Counted from the stretch's first letter, positions 9,445-18,562 are shown. The stretch: 64,000 nt of DNA from Fontibacillus panacisegetis (GCF_900102215.1 NZ_FNBG01000014.1:62001-126000), one strand, 5' to 3'. Notes: a model not told the origin generated them from the letters alone. Translations and numbers: made by a program.

Positions 9445-12400
9445 TTAGCACAGCACACCGTTCGCAATGGACATCATAAGCTTGATGCGATTCATTTGGT
9501 TCACTTCACTGGCTCCTGCATCATAGTCGATCGCAACGATGTTGGCCTCTGGATACAGCTCTTTTAATCCTTTTACCATACCGCGTCCTGTAATGTGATT
9601 CGGCAGACATGCAAACGGCTGAATGCAGGCGATATTATGAACGCCTTGATCGAGCAGTTCCATCATCTCTGCTGTAAGGAACCAGCCTTCACCCATCTGG
9701 TTGCCGATTGATACAAGTCGGCTTGCTTTTTCCGCCAGCTTGTAAATGTCCTCAGGAGGAGACAGAAACTTGCTTTTGCTAAGTACTTTTTTAACAGGAG
9801 ACCGGTATCTTTCAAGGTAATGTATGATCATTGGATTTACGTAGCGAAGCATTTTATTTTTTCCCCATTGATCAGCTCTGTAAATTGGATTGTATAGACA
9901 GTAGAACATGAAATCCAGAAAATCAGGAACGACAGCTTCACCCCCCTCAGCCTCAATGATCTCGACAATTTTATTGTTGGCGTCAGGATGGAACTTGATG
10001 AGTATTTCGCCGACGACACCTACCTTTGGCTTAGAGACGCTGCTCAATGGCATACCTTCAAAATCAGACACCATATCGCGAATATTTTCTTTATATTGTT
10101 CGAAAGTAAAATACTGCAGCGAGTGTTTGCATAGACTCATCCATTTCCTGAACAAAAGCTCTGAAGCTCCTATTTCAAGCTCGTAAGGCCTGGTTCGATA
10201 AAGCAAACGCATCAGTAAATCACCGTAGCAGGCCGCGGCGATCAGCCGATTGATCATTTTCAGATTAAGCTTGAAGCCTGGCTGGTTGTCAAGCCCTGAC
10301 ACGTTCAGTGAGATGACAGGAACCTGCGCCATATCGGATTCTTTTAGTGCTTTACGAAGCAGGGCGATATAATTAGTGGCTCGGCAGCCTCCACCTGTCT
10401 GTGTCAGAATAACGGCGGTACGATTGAGATCATAATCACCGCTTTTTAATGCAGCAACGATTTGACCAATCGTCACAATTGCGGGATAACACGCATCGTT
10501 ATTAACCAGCTTCAGTCCTTCATCCCGTGCGCCTTTGTTGATTGACTTTAACACTTCCAGACGATAACCAGAGCTGCGGAACACGGTTTCGAACAGTTCA
10601 AAATGAATCGGTGAGAGCTGAGGAGCGAGAATAGTGTAGTTGCTTCTCATTTCCTTGGTGAAGATTGGAACTCTAGAAGTGATTGCAGTGTTATGAAAAT
10701 GTGCCTTTAGCTTCTTCGATTCACGTTCTTTCATCGCGGCAAGTAAAGAACGAAGACGGATTCGTGCAGCACCGAGGTTACTGATTTCATCTACCTTGAT
10801 GAGAGTGAAGGTTTTGTAATGCTGCTCCAAAATATCCTGAATCGTATCTGCAGTAATCGCATCAATTCCGCAGCCGAATGAAGTTAGCTGTACGAGCTCA
10901 AGATCCTCGCGTTCGCTGACCAAATAGGCGGCACGGTACATACGTCCGTGATATGTCCATTGATTAACGACGGGGAGCGGATGCTTTACGGAACCAAGAT
11001 GACAAATGGAGTCTTCGGTTAAAACAGCCAACCCCATTCCGGTAATTAATTCGGAAATTCCGTGATTGATTTCCGGGTCGGCATGATAAGGATGACCGCA
11101 CAGCACGATCCCTTTAATACCCGTTCGTTCAAGATAACGAAGAGTTTCTTCTCCCTTGGCAGAAATATCCCCTTTTGCCTGCTGTGCTTCTGACCATGCC
11201 GCTTGAAACGCAGCAGCAATTTCCATTTTAGAAATGTGAGAGAATGTGTCTTGCAATTCTTTACGCAGGACGTATTCATTATCCAGATTTAAAAAAGGGC
11301 TAATGAGCGGTATCCCGGATTGTTGCAATATATTCATATTAGTGCGGATCACTTCGGGATATGAGGCCACGACCGGGCAATTAAAGTGATTATCCTGGGC
11401 TTGATCTTCCATCTTCTCATACACCACTGCAGGATAAAAAATAAAGTCGACTCCATCAGCGATCAGACTATTTATATGACCATGAGCTAGCTTTGCAGGA
11501 TAACATACCGCCTCTGAAGGAATGCTGTCCATTCCTTTCTCGTATAGCTTTTTGGACGATTTGGGAGATAGCTGTACCCTGTATCCCAATTGCGTAAAAA
11601 AGGTGTGCCAAAAGGGATAGTTCTCAAACATGTTGAGTACGCGTGGAATCCCAACCGTTCCTCTAGGTGCTTGTTCCGGGTTAAGTGGTTCATAGTTGAA
11701 CATACGTTCATATTTGTATGCGACGAGATTAGGCAGCTCGTTCTTCACTTTTTTACCTGATGCTCCGCGTTCGCAGCGGTTTCCTGTAACATGAAAGCTT
11801 TTATCTGGAAATCGATTGATTGTCATAGCACATGTATTGCTGCAAAGGGAACATCTAGCCTGAGACACCTTGTAAGAGAAAGAGTTCAGCTCTGTCTTGG
11901 ATAAAAGTGAACTAGGCTTGCTCCCGGTATAACGCTCTCTCGCAATAAGTGCACAGCCATAGGCGCCCATAAGCCCTGCAATATCCGGTCTAACGACCTC
12001 TTTGCCAGTCAAATTCTCAAAAGCACGAAGTACGGCATCGTTAAGAAAGGTCCCTCCTTGAACGATTATACGCTCTCCCATTTCCTCAGGATTCCTAAGC
12101 TTGATCACTTTATGGAGAGCATTTTTGATGACGGAGTATGACAGTCCTGCAGAGAGATCGGGAAGGGAAGCCCCTTCCTTTTGAACCTGCTTTACTTTGG
12201 AATTCATAAATACGGTACATCGTGAACCAAGATCTACGGGGGTGATGCACTTCAGGGCTTCCTCGGCGAATGCAGAAATACTGAGACCCAGCGTCTCCGC
12301 AAAGCTCTCCAGAAATGATCCACAGCCAGCAGAGCATGCCTCATTCAGCATAAGTGAATCGATATGCCCACCTCGAATTTTTATGGCCTTCATATCCTGA

Positions 12401-13662
12401 CCGCCGATATCGAGAATGTAATCAACGTCAGGAAGAAAAAATGAAGCCGCTCGATAGTGTGCCATTGTCTCCACTTCACCGCCATCGACATGAAATGCAG
12501 CTTTAACGAGTCCCTCACCATATCCGGTAACGTAGGAATTAGCGATAAAACAGCCTTCATGCAGGTCATTGAAGATATCAGACAATGCTTCCCTGACAGT
12601 TCCAAGCGGATCTCCCTTGTTGCTGCGATAGAAGGAGTGGAGAATTTGGTTGTCTACACCAGTTAACACAAGCTTGGTTGTTGTAGAGCCCGCATCTATG
12701 CCGAGAAAACAAGGTCCCATGTATTGTGAAAGCGGGATACGAGGTGCGATAGCTCTACTGTGGCGCTCGCGAAAGGAAGCAAGTTCCAGTGCATCAGAAA
12801 AGAGCGGAGAGAGTCCTGAACCTTCCGTATGGTTTGATATGAAATCAACATCTCGTAGACGGTTATACCATTCTGTTATGGGAAAAGGAGCTTGCTCTGT
12901 AGAGTGAAGACAGCATCCCAGAGCTACAAAATACTGGCTATCCTCAGGGAAAAGTATGTCCCCCTCAGATAGTCCTAAAGTAGTCACAAAGCGTTCTCTT
13001 AATGAGGGTAGAAAGGACAGCGGGCCGCCTAAAAAAGCAACCTTTCCGCTGATCGGACGCCCGCATGCGAGCCCAGTGATAGTTTGAGTTACGATGCTCT
13101 GGAAAATAGATGCTGCGATGTCCTCGCGAGGGGCTCCCTCATTAATCAAAGGTTGAACATCGGTCTTGGCGAATACGCCGCATCGGGATGCGATAGGGTA
13201 AATGTTGGTATGGCGGCTGGCCAGCTCATTAAGTCCGGATGGATCGGTATTCAGCAATGCGGCCATTTGGTCGATAAATGCCCCTGTACCTCCCGCACAG
13301 GCATTGTTCATTCTCTGTTCAATACCGCCTGTGAAATAGATGATTTTGGCATCTTCACCGCCAAGCTCGATGGCGGTATCACATTCCGGAATACGAAGTC
13401 GGATAGCCTTTGTACAGGCGACAACTTCTTGCAGAAAATCAATTTTGGAGAGCTCAGACAAAGCCAGAGCAGAAGAGCCGCTAATGCAAAGAGTTGCTTC
13501 GGCATCATGGAACTGATTCAAGACCTCAGTCCATAGAGAAAGAACAGCCTGTTGAATATCAGAAAAGTGCCGTACATAGTTTTTATAAACAATTTCTGAC
13601 TGATGCATAACGATAATTTTAGCCGTAGTCGAACCAACGTCAAGTCCGATATGTAAAAGCAT
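9445..13662 (-). CDS. Fused acyl-CoA dehydratase activase-like protein (tandem BadF/BcrA ATPase + DUF2229 + HgdB-like region)
   Basis: A 1405-residue multidomain protein. The first BadF/BcrA-type ATPase has GLDVGSTTAK at residues 6-15, ELGGEDAKI, and NNACAGGTGAF with a cluster-type Cys. A second copy starts near residue 325 with GIDAGSTTTK, DIGGQDMKAI and NEACSAGCGSF. A DUF2229-type segment follows from about 645, and a C-terminal dehydratase-subunit-like region with several Cys (CGHPYHADPE, FGCGIDA, NNDACYPA, TGGGCRATNY, CLPNHITGRG). Relatives hydrolyse ATP to drive low-potential electrons from a 4Fe-4S centre; the physiological target of this fused version is unknown. ATG 13662 has AGGTGAG in front; a GTG at 13671 is the alternative. 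Confidence 0.85.
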   Translation of the reverse strand: MLLHIGLDVGSTTAKIIVMHQSEIVYKNYVRHFSDIQQAVLSLWTEVLNQFHDAEATLCISGSSALALSELSKIDFLQEVVACTKAIRLRIPECDTAIELGGEDAKIIYFTGGIEQRMNNACAGGTGAFIDQMAALLNTDPSGLNELASRHTNIYPIASRCGVFAKTDVQPLINEGAPREDIAASIFQSIVTQTITGLACGRPISGKVAFLGGPLSFLPSLRERFVTTLGLSEGDILFPEDSQYFVALGCCLHSTEQAPFPITEWYNRLRDVDFISNHTEGSGLSPLFSDALELASFRERHSRAIAPRIPLSQYMGPCFLGIDAGSTTTKLVLTGVDNQILHSFYRSNKGDPLGTVREALSDIFNDLHEGCFIANSYVTGYGEGLVKAAFHVDGGEVETMAHYRAASFFLPDVDYILDIGGQDMKAIKIRGGHIDSLMLNEACSAGCGSFLESFAETLGLSISAFAEEALKCITPVDLGSRCTVFMNSKVKQVQKEGASLPDLSAGLSYSVIKNALHKVIKLRNPEEMGERIIVQGGTFLNDAVLRAFENLTGKEVVRPDIAGLMGAYGCALIARERYTGSKPSSLLSKTELNSFSYKVSQARCSLCSNTCAMTINRFPDKSFHVTGNRCERGASGKKVKNELPNLVAYKYERMFNYEPLNPEQAPRGTVGIPRVLNMFENYPFWHTFFTQLGYRVQLSPKSSKKLYEKGMDSIPSEAVCYPAKLAHGHINSLIADGVDFIFYPAVVYEKMEDQAQDNHFNCPVVASYPEVIRTNMNILQQSGIPLISPFLNLDNEYVLRKELQDTFSHISKMEIAAAFQAAWSEAQQAKGDISAKGEETLRYLERTGIKGIVLCGHPYHADPEINHGISELITGMGLAVLTEDSICHLGSVKHPLPVVNQWTYHGRMYRAAYLVSEREDLELVQLTSFGCGIDAITADTIQDILEQHYKTFTLIKVDEISNLGAARIRLRSLLAAMKERESKKLKAHFHNTAITSRVPIFTKEMRSNYTILAPQLSPIHFELFETVFRSSGYRLEVLKSINKGARDEGLKLVNNDACYPAIVTIGQIVAALKSGDYDLNRTAVILTQTGGGCRATNYIALLRKALKESDMAQVPVISLNVSGLDNQPGFKLNLKMINRLIAAACYGDLLMRLLYRTRPYELEIGASELLFRKWMSLCKHSLQYFTFEQYKENIRDMVSDFEGMPLSSVSKPKVGVVGEILIKFHPDANNKIVEIIEAEGGEAVVPDFLDFMFYCLYNPIYRADQWGKNKMLRYVNPMIIHYLERYRSPVKKVLSKSKFLSPPEDIYKLAEKASRLVSIGNQMGEGWFLTAEMMELLDQGVHNIACIQPFACLPNHITGRGMVKGLKELYPEANIVAIDYDAGASEVNQMNRIKLMMSIANGVLC

Positions 13663-13696
13663 GCGTCTCACCTGTTCTTTGAGTATTCAGTTTTAA

Positions 13697-13870
13697 CATA
13701 CCAACAAAAAACAGCGAGGTGCTATATCATTTGTAACAGCGAATGTCACAGGTACGGCAGCAAAATATAAAACCAATATTATGGATGGGGAAACGATTGA
13801 AAAACGCCTGTTATCGATCGGCATACACGTAACGGAAATTATTGCAGACAAGGCTAACCGGGAAAGATGA
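13697..13870 (+). pseudogene. Startless small reading frame, possible gene remnant
   Basis: An open frame of about 57 codons, bounded upstream by a TAA at 13694. It contains protein-like sequence ending with ETIEKRLLSIGIHVTEIIADK. No ATG, GTG or TTG with a ribosome binding site opens it, so it may be the C-terminal remnant of a lost gene. I do not recognise the family. It lies next to the short-repeat cluster, in the upstream gap of the activase gene. Confidence 0.3.
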
Positions 13871-13905
13871 TTTGGAGAAAATGAAGTCCAACGACGAATG
13901 CGATG

Positions 13906-14114
13906 AAAACCTGCAAAAATACAGTTTTTTCTAACGCAATCGCTTGTTTGAAAGGAAAAACCTGCAAAAATACAGTTTTTTAGCGCTAATGTCGCTAAGA
14001 ACTCAGAATGTGCGCCCAAAAGATGTATTTTTGCAGGAATTATTTATAGAGTATTGCTTGAAGGGGAAAAAGATGCACTTTTGCAGGAATTTCCAATTAA
14101 GAGTACAGTTTTTT
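13906..14114. repeat. Cluster of short inverted repeats (TGCAAAAATACAG family)
   Basis: Two identical 25-base direct copies at 13906-13930 and 13957-13981, with core CCTGCAAAAATACAGTTTTT. Two inverted, diverged copies follow at 14018-14041 and 14067-14092 (cores GATGTATTTTTGCAGGAA and GATGCACTTTTGCAGGAA). A partial copy, TACAGTTTTTTT, is at 14104-14115 beside the M42 peptidase stop. The plus and minus pairs could fold on each other into long hairpins. The same core recurs inside the element at 21796-22197. Confidence 0.75.
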
Positions 14115-14126
14115 TACTGGCTTCAG

Positions 14127-15167
14127 CTATTCGCCTGCTACATATGCGGCAAGCAGTTTTGTTGTGTTGAAGATCGCTTGTTTATGTGTTCTTTCCATTG
14201 CGTGAGAGGCGTGTACACCCGGACCAATGAGCGCAGCGCGAATGTTATGACCAGCTTGAAGGGCTGCAGAAGCATCTGAACCATAGTGTGGATAGATATC
14301 TACGACATAAGGGATGTTTATTTCCTTCGCAAGCTCGATCAGGCGTCCTGTCATATCATAATCATATGGCCCGGAGGAATCCTTGGCGCAAATAGATACG
14401 TCAGTTTCCTTACAGCTCAGGTTGTCACCTATAGCTCCCATATCGACAGCGATCATTTCATGGACACCGTCTGGAATCCAAGCTGCTCCATGTCCTACTT
14501 CTTCATAATTGGATATCAATAATACTAGATCATGCCGTGGAGTCCATCCTTCACGACGGCTCGACTCCAGCAATCCGAACAGAGCGGCAACACTGGCCTT
14601 GTCATCCAGATGGCGGGATTTTACATAACCACTGGGGGTTACAACTGCACGCGCGTCAAAAGAGATGTAGTCTCCGACAGAGATGCCCAGCTTCTGAACA
14701 TCCTCTTTATTTTCCACAAGCTCGTCGATTCTTATCTCCATATTTTTCTCGTCACGTTTGTATTCTCTGGCATCGCTATATACGTGAACCGAAGGATGGG
14801 AGCTCAAAATTGTACCGGTGTAGTTTTTACCGCTGCGGGTGTGAATGATGCAGTATTCGTTCTCAATGCTGTTCATCATGAAGCCGCCGACAGAAGTAAT
14901 CGCTAACGTTCCGTTTGAATTTATAGCTCGTACCATAGCGCCAAGAGTATCGACGTGAGCGCTGATTGCAATACATCTGGAAGAATCCTTCCCTTTAAGC
15001 GTGAGCAGAGCTCCGCCTTTCTCATTTTGAGAAAACGGGATACTGAGAGATTCAGCCTCAGATAAAATGATCTTCATCACATCGCGGGTAAATCCGCTCG
15101 GGCTAGGCGTATCGAGCAATTTTTTGAGTATGTCTAGAATGTATGATTCATTCGGTTGAATGTTCAC
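14127..15167 (-). CDS. M42 family metallopeptidase (aminopeptidase)
   Basis: Cytoplasmic dinuclear-zinc aminopeptidase of 346 residues. Metal and catalytic landmarks are ISAHVDTLGAMVR, HLDDKASVAALFG, the catalytic Glu pair in NYEEVGHGA, AVDMGAIGDN and the C-terminal PGVHASHAMERTH. Family members trim N-terminal residues from peptides (glutamyl aminopeptidase, DppA/FrvX-like). The start is GTG at 15167 with GAGGAGG upstream. It lies 33 bases downstream of the LapA-domain gene on the same strand, so cotranscription is likely. The 3' end abuts the repeat cluster. Confidence 0.92.
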   Translation of the reverse strand: MNIQPNESYILDILKKLLDTPSPSGFTRDVMKIILSEAESLSIPFSQNEKGGALLTLKGKDSSRCIAISAHVDTLGAMVRAINSNGTLAITSVGGFMMNSIENEYCIIHTRSGKNYTGTILSSHPSVHVYSDAREYKRDEKNMEIRIDELVENKEDVQKLGISVGDYISFDARAVVTPSGYVKSRHLDDKASVAALFGLLESSRREGWTPRHDLVLLISNYEEVGHGAAWIPDGVHEMIAVDMGAIGDNLSCKETDVSICAKDSSGPYDYDMTGRLIELAKEINIPYVVDIYPHYGSDASAALQAGHNIRAALIGPGVHASHAMERTHKQAIFNTTKLLAAYVAGE

Positions 15168-15200
15168 GATTAAGCCTCCTCATAGCTTTAAACAAGTATA

Positions 15201-15536
15201 TTATTTAGTGTCCGCAGAATTGTCCGCAGAAGTTTCTGCTGATGCTGGTTCCGCAGCAGTAGGATCTGGGAACACGTATCCAGTAGCATCTTGGATATGT
15301 ACGAGCTTGGCATTGAGGTTTTTAACTTCTTTTTGAAGACGATAACCGCGATAAATACCAAAAGAACCAACAATCAAACCGCCTAACAGCGTACATCCAA
15401 GAATCAGCAGAATTAGCGGAAGACTGACGGAGCCGAACAATAAATTGACTTCGACGGGGTCTACATTAATAACTGCAAATACGGCGGTAATCAATGCAAA
15501 GATCAGAGCAATAATCAAGGACCACTGTATCCTCAT
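15201..15536 (-). CDS. LapA-domain (DUF1049) small membrane protein
   Basis: A 111-residue protein with two membrane helices (about residues 5-25 and 38-60), the second followed by a cytosolic basic/coiled segment (GYRLQKEVKNLNAKL) and a Ser/Ala/Asp-rich tail. The pattern INVDPVEVNLLFGSVSLPLILLI is typical of the LapA/DUF1049 domain. The function in Gram-positives is undefined. AAAGGAGGTG precedes ATG 15536. It sits between pepF and the M42 peptidase on the same strand. Confidence 0.8.
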   Translation of the reverse strand: MRIQWSLIIALIFALITAVFAVINVDPVEVNLLFGSVSLPLILLILGCTLLGGLIVGSFGIYRGYRLQKEVKNLNAKLVHIQDATGYVFPDPTAAEPASAETSADNSADTK

Positions 15537-15564
15537 GAGGCAACACCTCCTTTATATTCACAGT

Positions 15565-15600
15565 ATAAAATCCCTTACCCATCAAGGGCAAGGGATTAGT
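15565..15600 (-). terminator. Terminator after pepF
   Basis: AATCCCTTACCC at 15569-15580 pairs with GGGCAAGGGATT at 15586-15597, with one mismatch and a 5-base loop. Read on the minus strand it is followed by TTTTAT. It separates pepF from the LapA-domain gene. Confidence 0.6.
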
Positions 15601-15627
15601 AAGCGAAGTGGAAGCTATCACTATAAA

Positions 15628-17538
15628 TTATTTAGTCAATTGCTCCATTTGCTCAATAACGTTCTCGAATACGCTCATCGCTTCGCGAACCGGCTGAGGT
15701 GTCGACATATCAACTCCGGCTTTACGTAAAATGTTGATGGAATAGTCGCTGCCGCCGCTCTTCAGGAAGCTGAGATAACGATCAACTGCAGGCTGGCCCT
15801 CCTCCAGAATTTGCTTGGAGAAGCTCGTTGCAGCCGAGAAGCCTGTAGCATATTTGTAGACGTAGAAGCTGGTATAGAAATGAGGAATACGTGCCCACTC
15901 CATTTCGATTTCTTGGTCCACGACCATTTCTTTTCCATGATATTTAAGGTTTAGATCATAATAAATAGAGCTAAGCTCTTGCGGAGTTAACGATTCTCCT
16001 TCCTCGGCGCGTTCGTGAATCAGCTTCTCGAACTCTGCGAACATCGTCTGACGGAACACCGTTGTCCGGAATTGGTCAGCGTAGTAAGTCAGCAGGTAGA
16101 GCTTCTGCTTCGGATCAGATGAATGCTTCAGCAAGTAATCCATAAGCAATGCTTCGTTCGTCGTAGAGGCTACTTCGGCAAGGAAGATTGTGTACTGAGC
16201 ATCACGATACTTCAGATTCTCATCAGAGAAGTAAGAATGGAGGGCATGCCCCATTTCATGAGCCAGAGTGAACATACTGTTCAGGTTGTCCTTGTGGTTG
16301 AGCAGAACAAAAGGATGTGTGCCGTATGCACCCCAGCTGTATGCCCCGGTCCGTTTGCCTTCATTCTCGTAAACATCAATCCAGCGGTTGTTGAAGCCAT
16401 CGCTCAGCACTTTGAGATAGTTGTCTCCCAATGGTTTAAGACCCTCAAGGATGATGTTTTTTGCTTCATCATATGAAATATCCCATTTATATTCTTCTAC
16501 AAGCGGGGCGAACAGATCATACATATGAAGCTCATCGACACCAAGCAATTTTTTGCGCAATTTCATATAACGATGAAGAAGGGGCAAGCTCTCGTGGATC
16601 GTATCAATCAGATTGCTATACACGTCCTTTGGAATATTGTCCCCATACAGTGACATTTCCAATACAGAAGGGTATTTACGCACACGAGAATAGAACATGT
16701 TCTTGTTTACGTTGGCGCTTAGAGTCGCGGCGATTGTATTTTTTTGCTTGCCGTAGGTTTCGTATACTGCTTTAAAGGCACGACGGCGAACGTCCCGATC
16801 AGGATTTTCTAGAAATTGAATGTAGCTGCCATGAGTCAATTCAACCTCATTACCATGCTCATCTTTAATTTTGGGGAATTTAAGATCCGCATTGTTGATC
16901 ATGCCAAAAATGTTTTGCGGAGCTTGAGACAGATTGCCTACCTGGGCTAATAACGCTTCTTCTACTTTAGTAAGAACATGCGCCTTTTCGCGTTTGATTT
17001 CCTGCAGAGTGAATTTGTAGTCAGCCAGCTCAGGGTTCTCAATTAGAGCATCCAACTCCTGCTCTGGAAGAGATAATATTTCCGGCGTAATAAAAGAAAG
17101 CGCCTCACTGATTTCTACGTTCAGTTTTTTTGCTTTTTGAGATAGTGCCTGATATGTAGGGTTAGTTGTATCCTGATCATGGTTAAGATGGGCGTAAACG
17201 TAAAGACGCTCTACATTGTAGGAAATTTCGTCTTCCAGTGTAAGTATAGCTTTTACATTTTCAGCGGAATTTAACTTGCCCTCGTATTGATTCACTTTGC
17301 TTACCAGGTTTTTTAAATTCTTATAAGCTTGATCCCATTCTGGTTGATCGGAAAACATGTCATCCAATCTCCATGTGTTCTCTTCCTTAATTTCCGAACG
17401 TTTAGGTAATGTGCTCATCGGTATCCTCCTTGGCTTTGAATAAGATGAAGCTGACGTTGGTTGCCCCGTCGCAGCACCGGGTATGGCAGACATCAGCAAG
17501 CAACTGGACAGCAGGAGGGGGAGCAGACGGTTATACAT
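15628..17538 (-). CDS. pepF: Oligoendopeptidase F (M3B), with alternative internal start
   Basis: Zinc endopeptidase that cleaves short peptides. The zinc motif HEMGH is in LAHEMGHALHSYFS and the distal Glu in IFLAEVASTTNEALL. Two starts are credible. ATG 17538 has TTGGAGGTC upstream and adds a 40-residue leader, MYNRLLPLLLSSCLL... to GAATGQP, that looks like a signal peptide. ATG 17418 has an in-frame AAGGAGGA and begins MSTLPKRSEIKEENTW, the classical cytoplasmic N-terminus, giving the usual 596 residues. The longer form is given here; both may be made. Confidence 0.92.
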   Translation of the reverse strand: MYNRLLPLLLSSCLLMSAIPGAATGQPTSASSYSKPRRIPMSTLPKRSEIKEENTWRLDDMFSDQPEWDQAYKNLKNLVSKVNQYEGKLNSAENVKAILTLEDEISYNVERLYVYAHLNHDQDTTNPTYQALSQKAKKLNVEISEALSFITPEILSLPEQELDALIENPELADYKFTLQEIKREKAHVLTKVEEALLAQVGNLSQAPQNIFGMINNADLKFPKIKDEHGNEVELTHGSYIQFLENPDRDVRRRAFKAVYETYGKQKNTIAATLSANVNKNMFYSRVRKYPSVLEMSLYGDNIPKDVYSNLIDTIHESLPLLHRYMKLRKKLLGVDELHMYDLFAPLVEEYKWDISYDEAKNIILEGLKPLGDNYLKVLSDGFNNRWIDVYENEGKRTGAYSWGAYGTHPFVLLNHKDNLNSMFTLAHEMGHALHSYFSDENLKYRDAQYTIFLAEVASTTNEALLMDYLLKHSSDPKQKLYLLTYYADQFRTTVFRQTMFAEFEKLIHERAEEGESLTPQELSSIYYDLNLKYHGKEMVVDQEIEMEWARIPHFYTSFYVYKYATGFSAATSFSKQILEEGQPAVDRYLSFLKSGGSDYSINILRKAGVDMSTPQPVREAMSVFENVIEQMEQLTK

Positions 17539-17657
17539 TCAAAAGACCTCCAATTTAAAGGGGCATTTTTCTAGTATTCCCGTTGTTCCATCAAATATTT
17601 ATCTCCCGCAGGCAGTACATTAGCATTAGCTGTCATAGTCTATGAACTATTTATGTT

Positions 17658-17831
17658 CTAGATCACGAGAAAACTGTAGATAATGAGGCAAAATGCTAAA
17701 GCTACCATAATAGTAGCGGTAAGGGCAAGGCCGCGTCTCATTTTAGTTGGAATACGGTCTCTAGTCATTATAATGACGACACCAAGTGCAAATGCGCTTA
17801 TTATGAAAATAAGAAGATTTGAAGTATCCAT
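17658..17831 (-). CDS. Small two-helix membrane protein
   Basis: A 57-residue frame starting MDTSNLLIFIISAFALGVVI. It has two hydrophobic helices (about residues 5-22 and 36-56) joined by a short basic loop, MTRDRIPTKMRRG. ATG 17831 has GGAG 9 bases upstream. It follows the 79-residue hypothetical gene on the same strand by 27 bases, so the two probably form an operon. I do not recognise the family. The in-between positive loop predicts both ends outside. Confidence 0.65.
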   Translation of the reverse strand: MDTSNLLIFIISAFALGVVIIMTRDRIPTKMRRGLALTATIMVALAFCLIIYSFLVI

Positions 17832-17857
17832 TCAGAGTGACTCCATTTCATTTAATA

Positions 17858-18091
17858 TTAGATCTGCTTGAAGGAAGCCATAAGTTCCTTCCATTCGTCT
17901 TCCTTACCATTAAACTCTTCTTTTGGAAAGCGGTTGTTCACCCATTGCATCATCGCAGGACGACTTAGAAATGTATGACATTCCTCTCCCCATTGGTCGG
18001 AAATTTCCCGTAAAACGATGTATTTCCCTTGAACCTCTACGGTCATCATATTCCATTTGTCCCGTTTGTATATTTCATGTTTTTTAATCAT
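17858..18091 (-). CDS. Small conserved-type hypothetical protein
   Basis: A soluble 77-residue protein with many aromatic and charged residues (QGKYIVLREISDQWGEECHTF, AMMQWVNNRFP, EDEWKELMASF). Start chosen at ATG 18091 (MIKKHEIYK), with GGAG about 10 bases upstream; a GTG at 18097 is possible but too close to that site. It has no membrane segment and no recognised domain. It is divergent from the cold shock gene. Confidence 0.65.
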   Translation of the reverse strand: MIKKHEIYKRDKWNMMTVEVQGKYIVLREISDQWGEECHTFLSRPAMMQWVNNRFPKEEFNGKEDEWKELMASFKQI

Positions 18092-18230
18092 TATCACAAT
18101 TCTCCGATCTTACATTTAAACTAAGTACATTTTTATGTAAAATCATAACTCAGCCTATAAAGGAAAGCAAATACATCGCAGCAGCAAAGCTACATAAAGT
18201 TAATGTTTTTTATTTTGAAAAAATGACACG

Positions 18231-18259
18231 TTGCATTGTCGTAGGTCATAGAGTATAAT
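18231..18259 (+). promoter_or_regulatory. Sigma-A promoter of the cold shock gene
   Basis: TTGCAT at 18231-18236 and TATAAT at 18254-18259, spaced 17 bases. Transcription would start near 18266, giving a leader of about 40 bases. Confidence 0.7.
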
Positions 18260-18305
18260 ATGGGTATTCGTCAATGATGGCGATTATTTTTAGGAGGTTG
18301 TTCAT

Positions 18306-18503
18306 TTGAAAGGTACAGTTAAATGGTTTAACGCAGAAAAAGGCTATGGCTTCATTCAAGTTGAAGGTGGCGAAGATGTATTCGTACATTTCTCCGCAAT
18401 CCAAGGCGACGGTTTCAAAACATTAGAAGAAGGCCAAGCTGTTGAGTTCGAAATCACTGACGGCAACCGTGGTCCTCAAGCTGCTAACGTAATCAAATTA
18501 TAA
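18306..18503 (+). CDS. Cold shock protein (CspA/CspB family)
   Basis: A 65-residue single-stranded nucleic-acid-binding OB fold. The RNA-binding motifs KGYGFIQVE (RNP1) and VFVHFSAIQ (RNP2) are both present, as is the typical opening [12 protein letters not shown]. The start is TTG 18306 behind a strong AGGAGG. It acts as an RNA chaperone in the cytoplasm. It is monocistronic, with its own promoter and terminator. Confidence 0.96.
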   Translation: MKGTVKWFNAEKGYGFIQVEGGEDVFVHFSAIQGDGFKTLEEGQAVEFEITDGNRGPQAANVIKL

Positions 18504-18562
18504 GATCATTATCCGTATAACGGATCTACTTATAAAGTTTGGTTCCAAGCACGATATGAAAG

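Noticed and set aside
13906-14092. Possible CRISPR array because of two identical 25-base repeats about 26 bases apart
   Set aside because: Only two direct copies, the other copies are inverted and diverged, and no cas genes exist in the window.
17683-17871. Plus-strand 62-codon frame in the gap before the 17858 gene
   Set aside because: It is the antisense of the two-helix gene at 17658-17831, which has a ribosome binding site and membrane-protein pattern.
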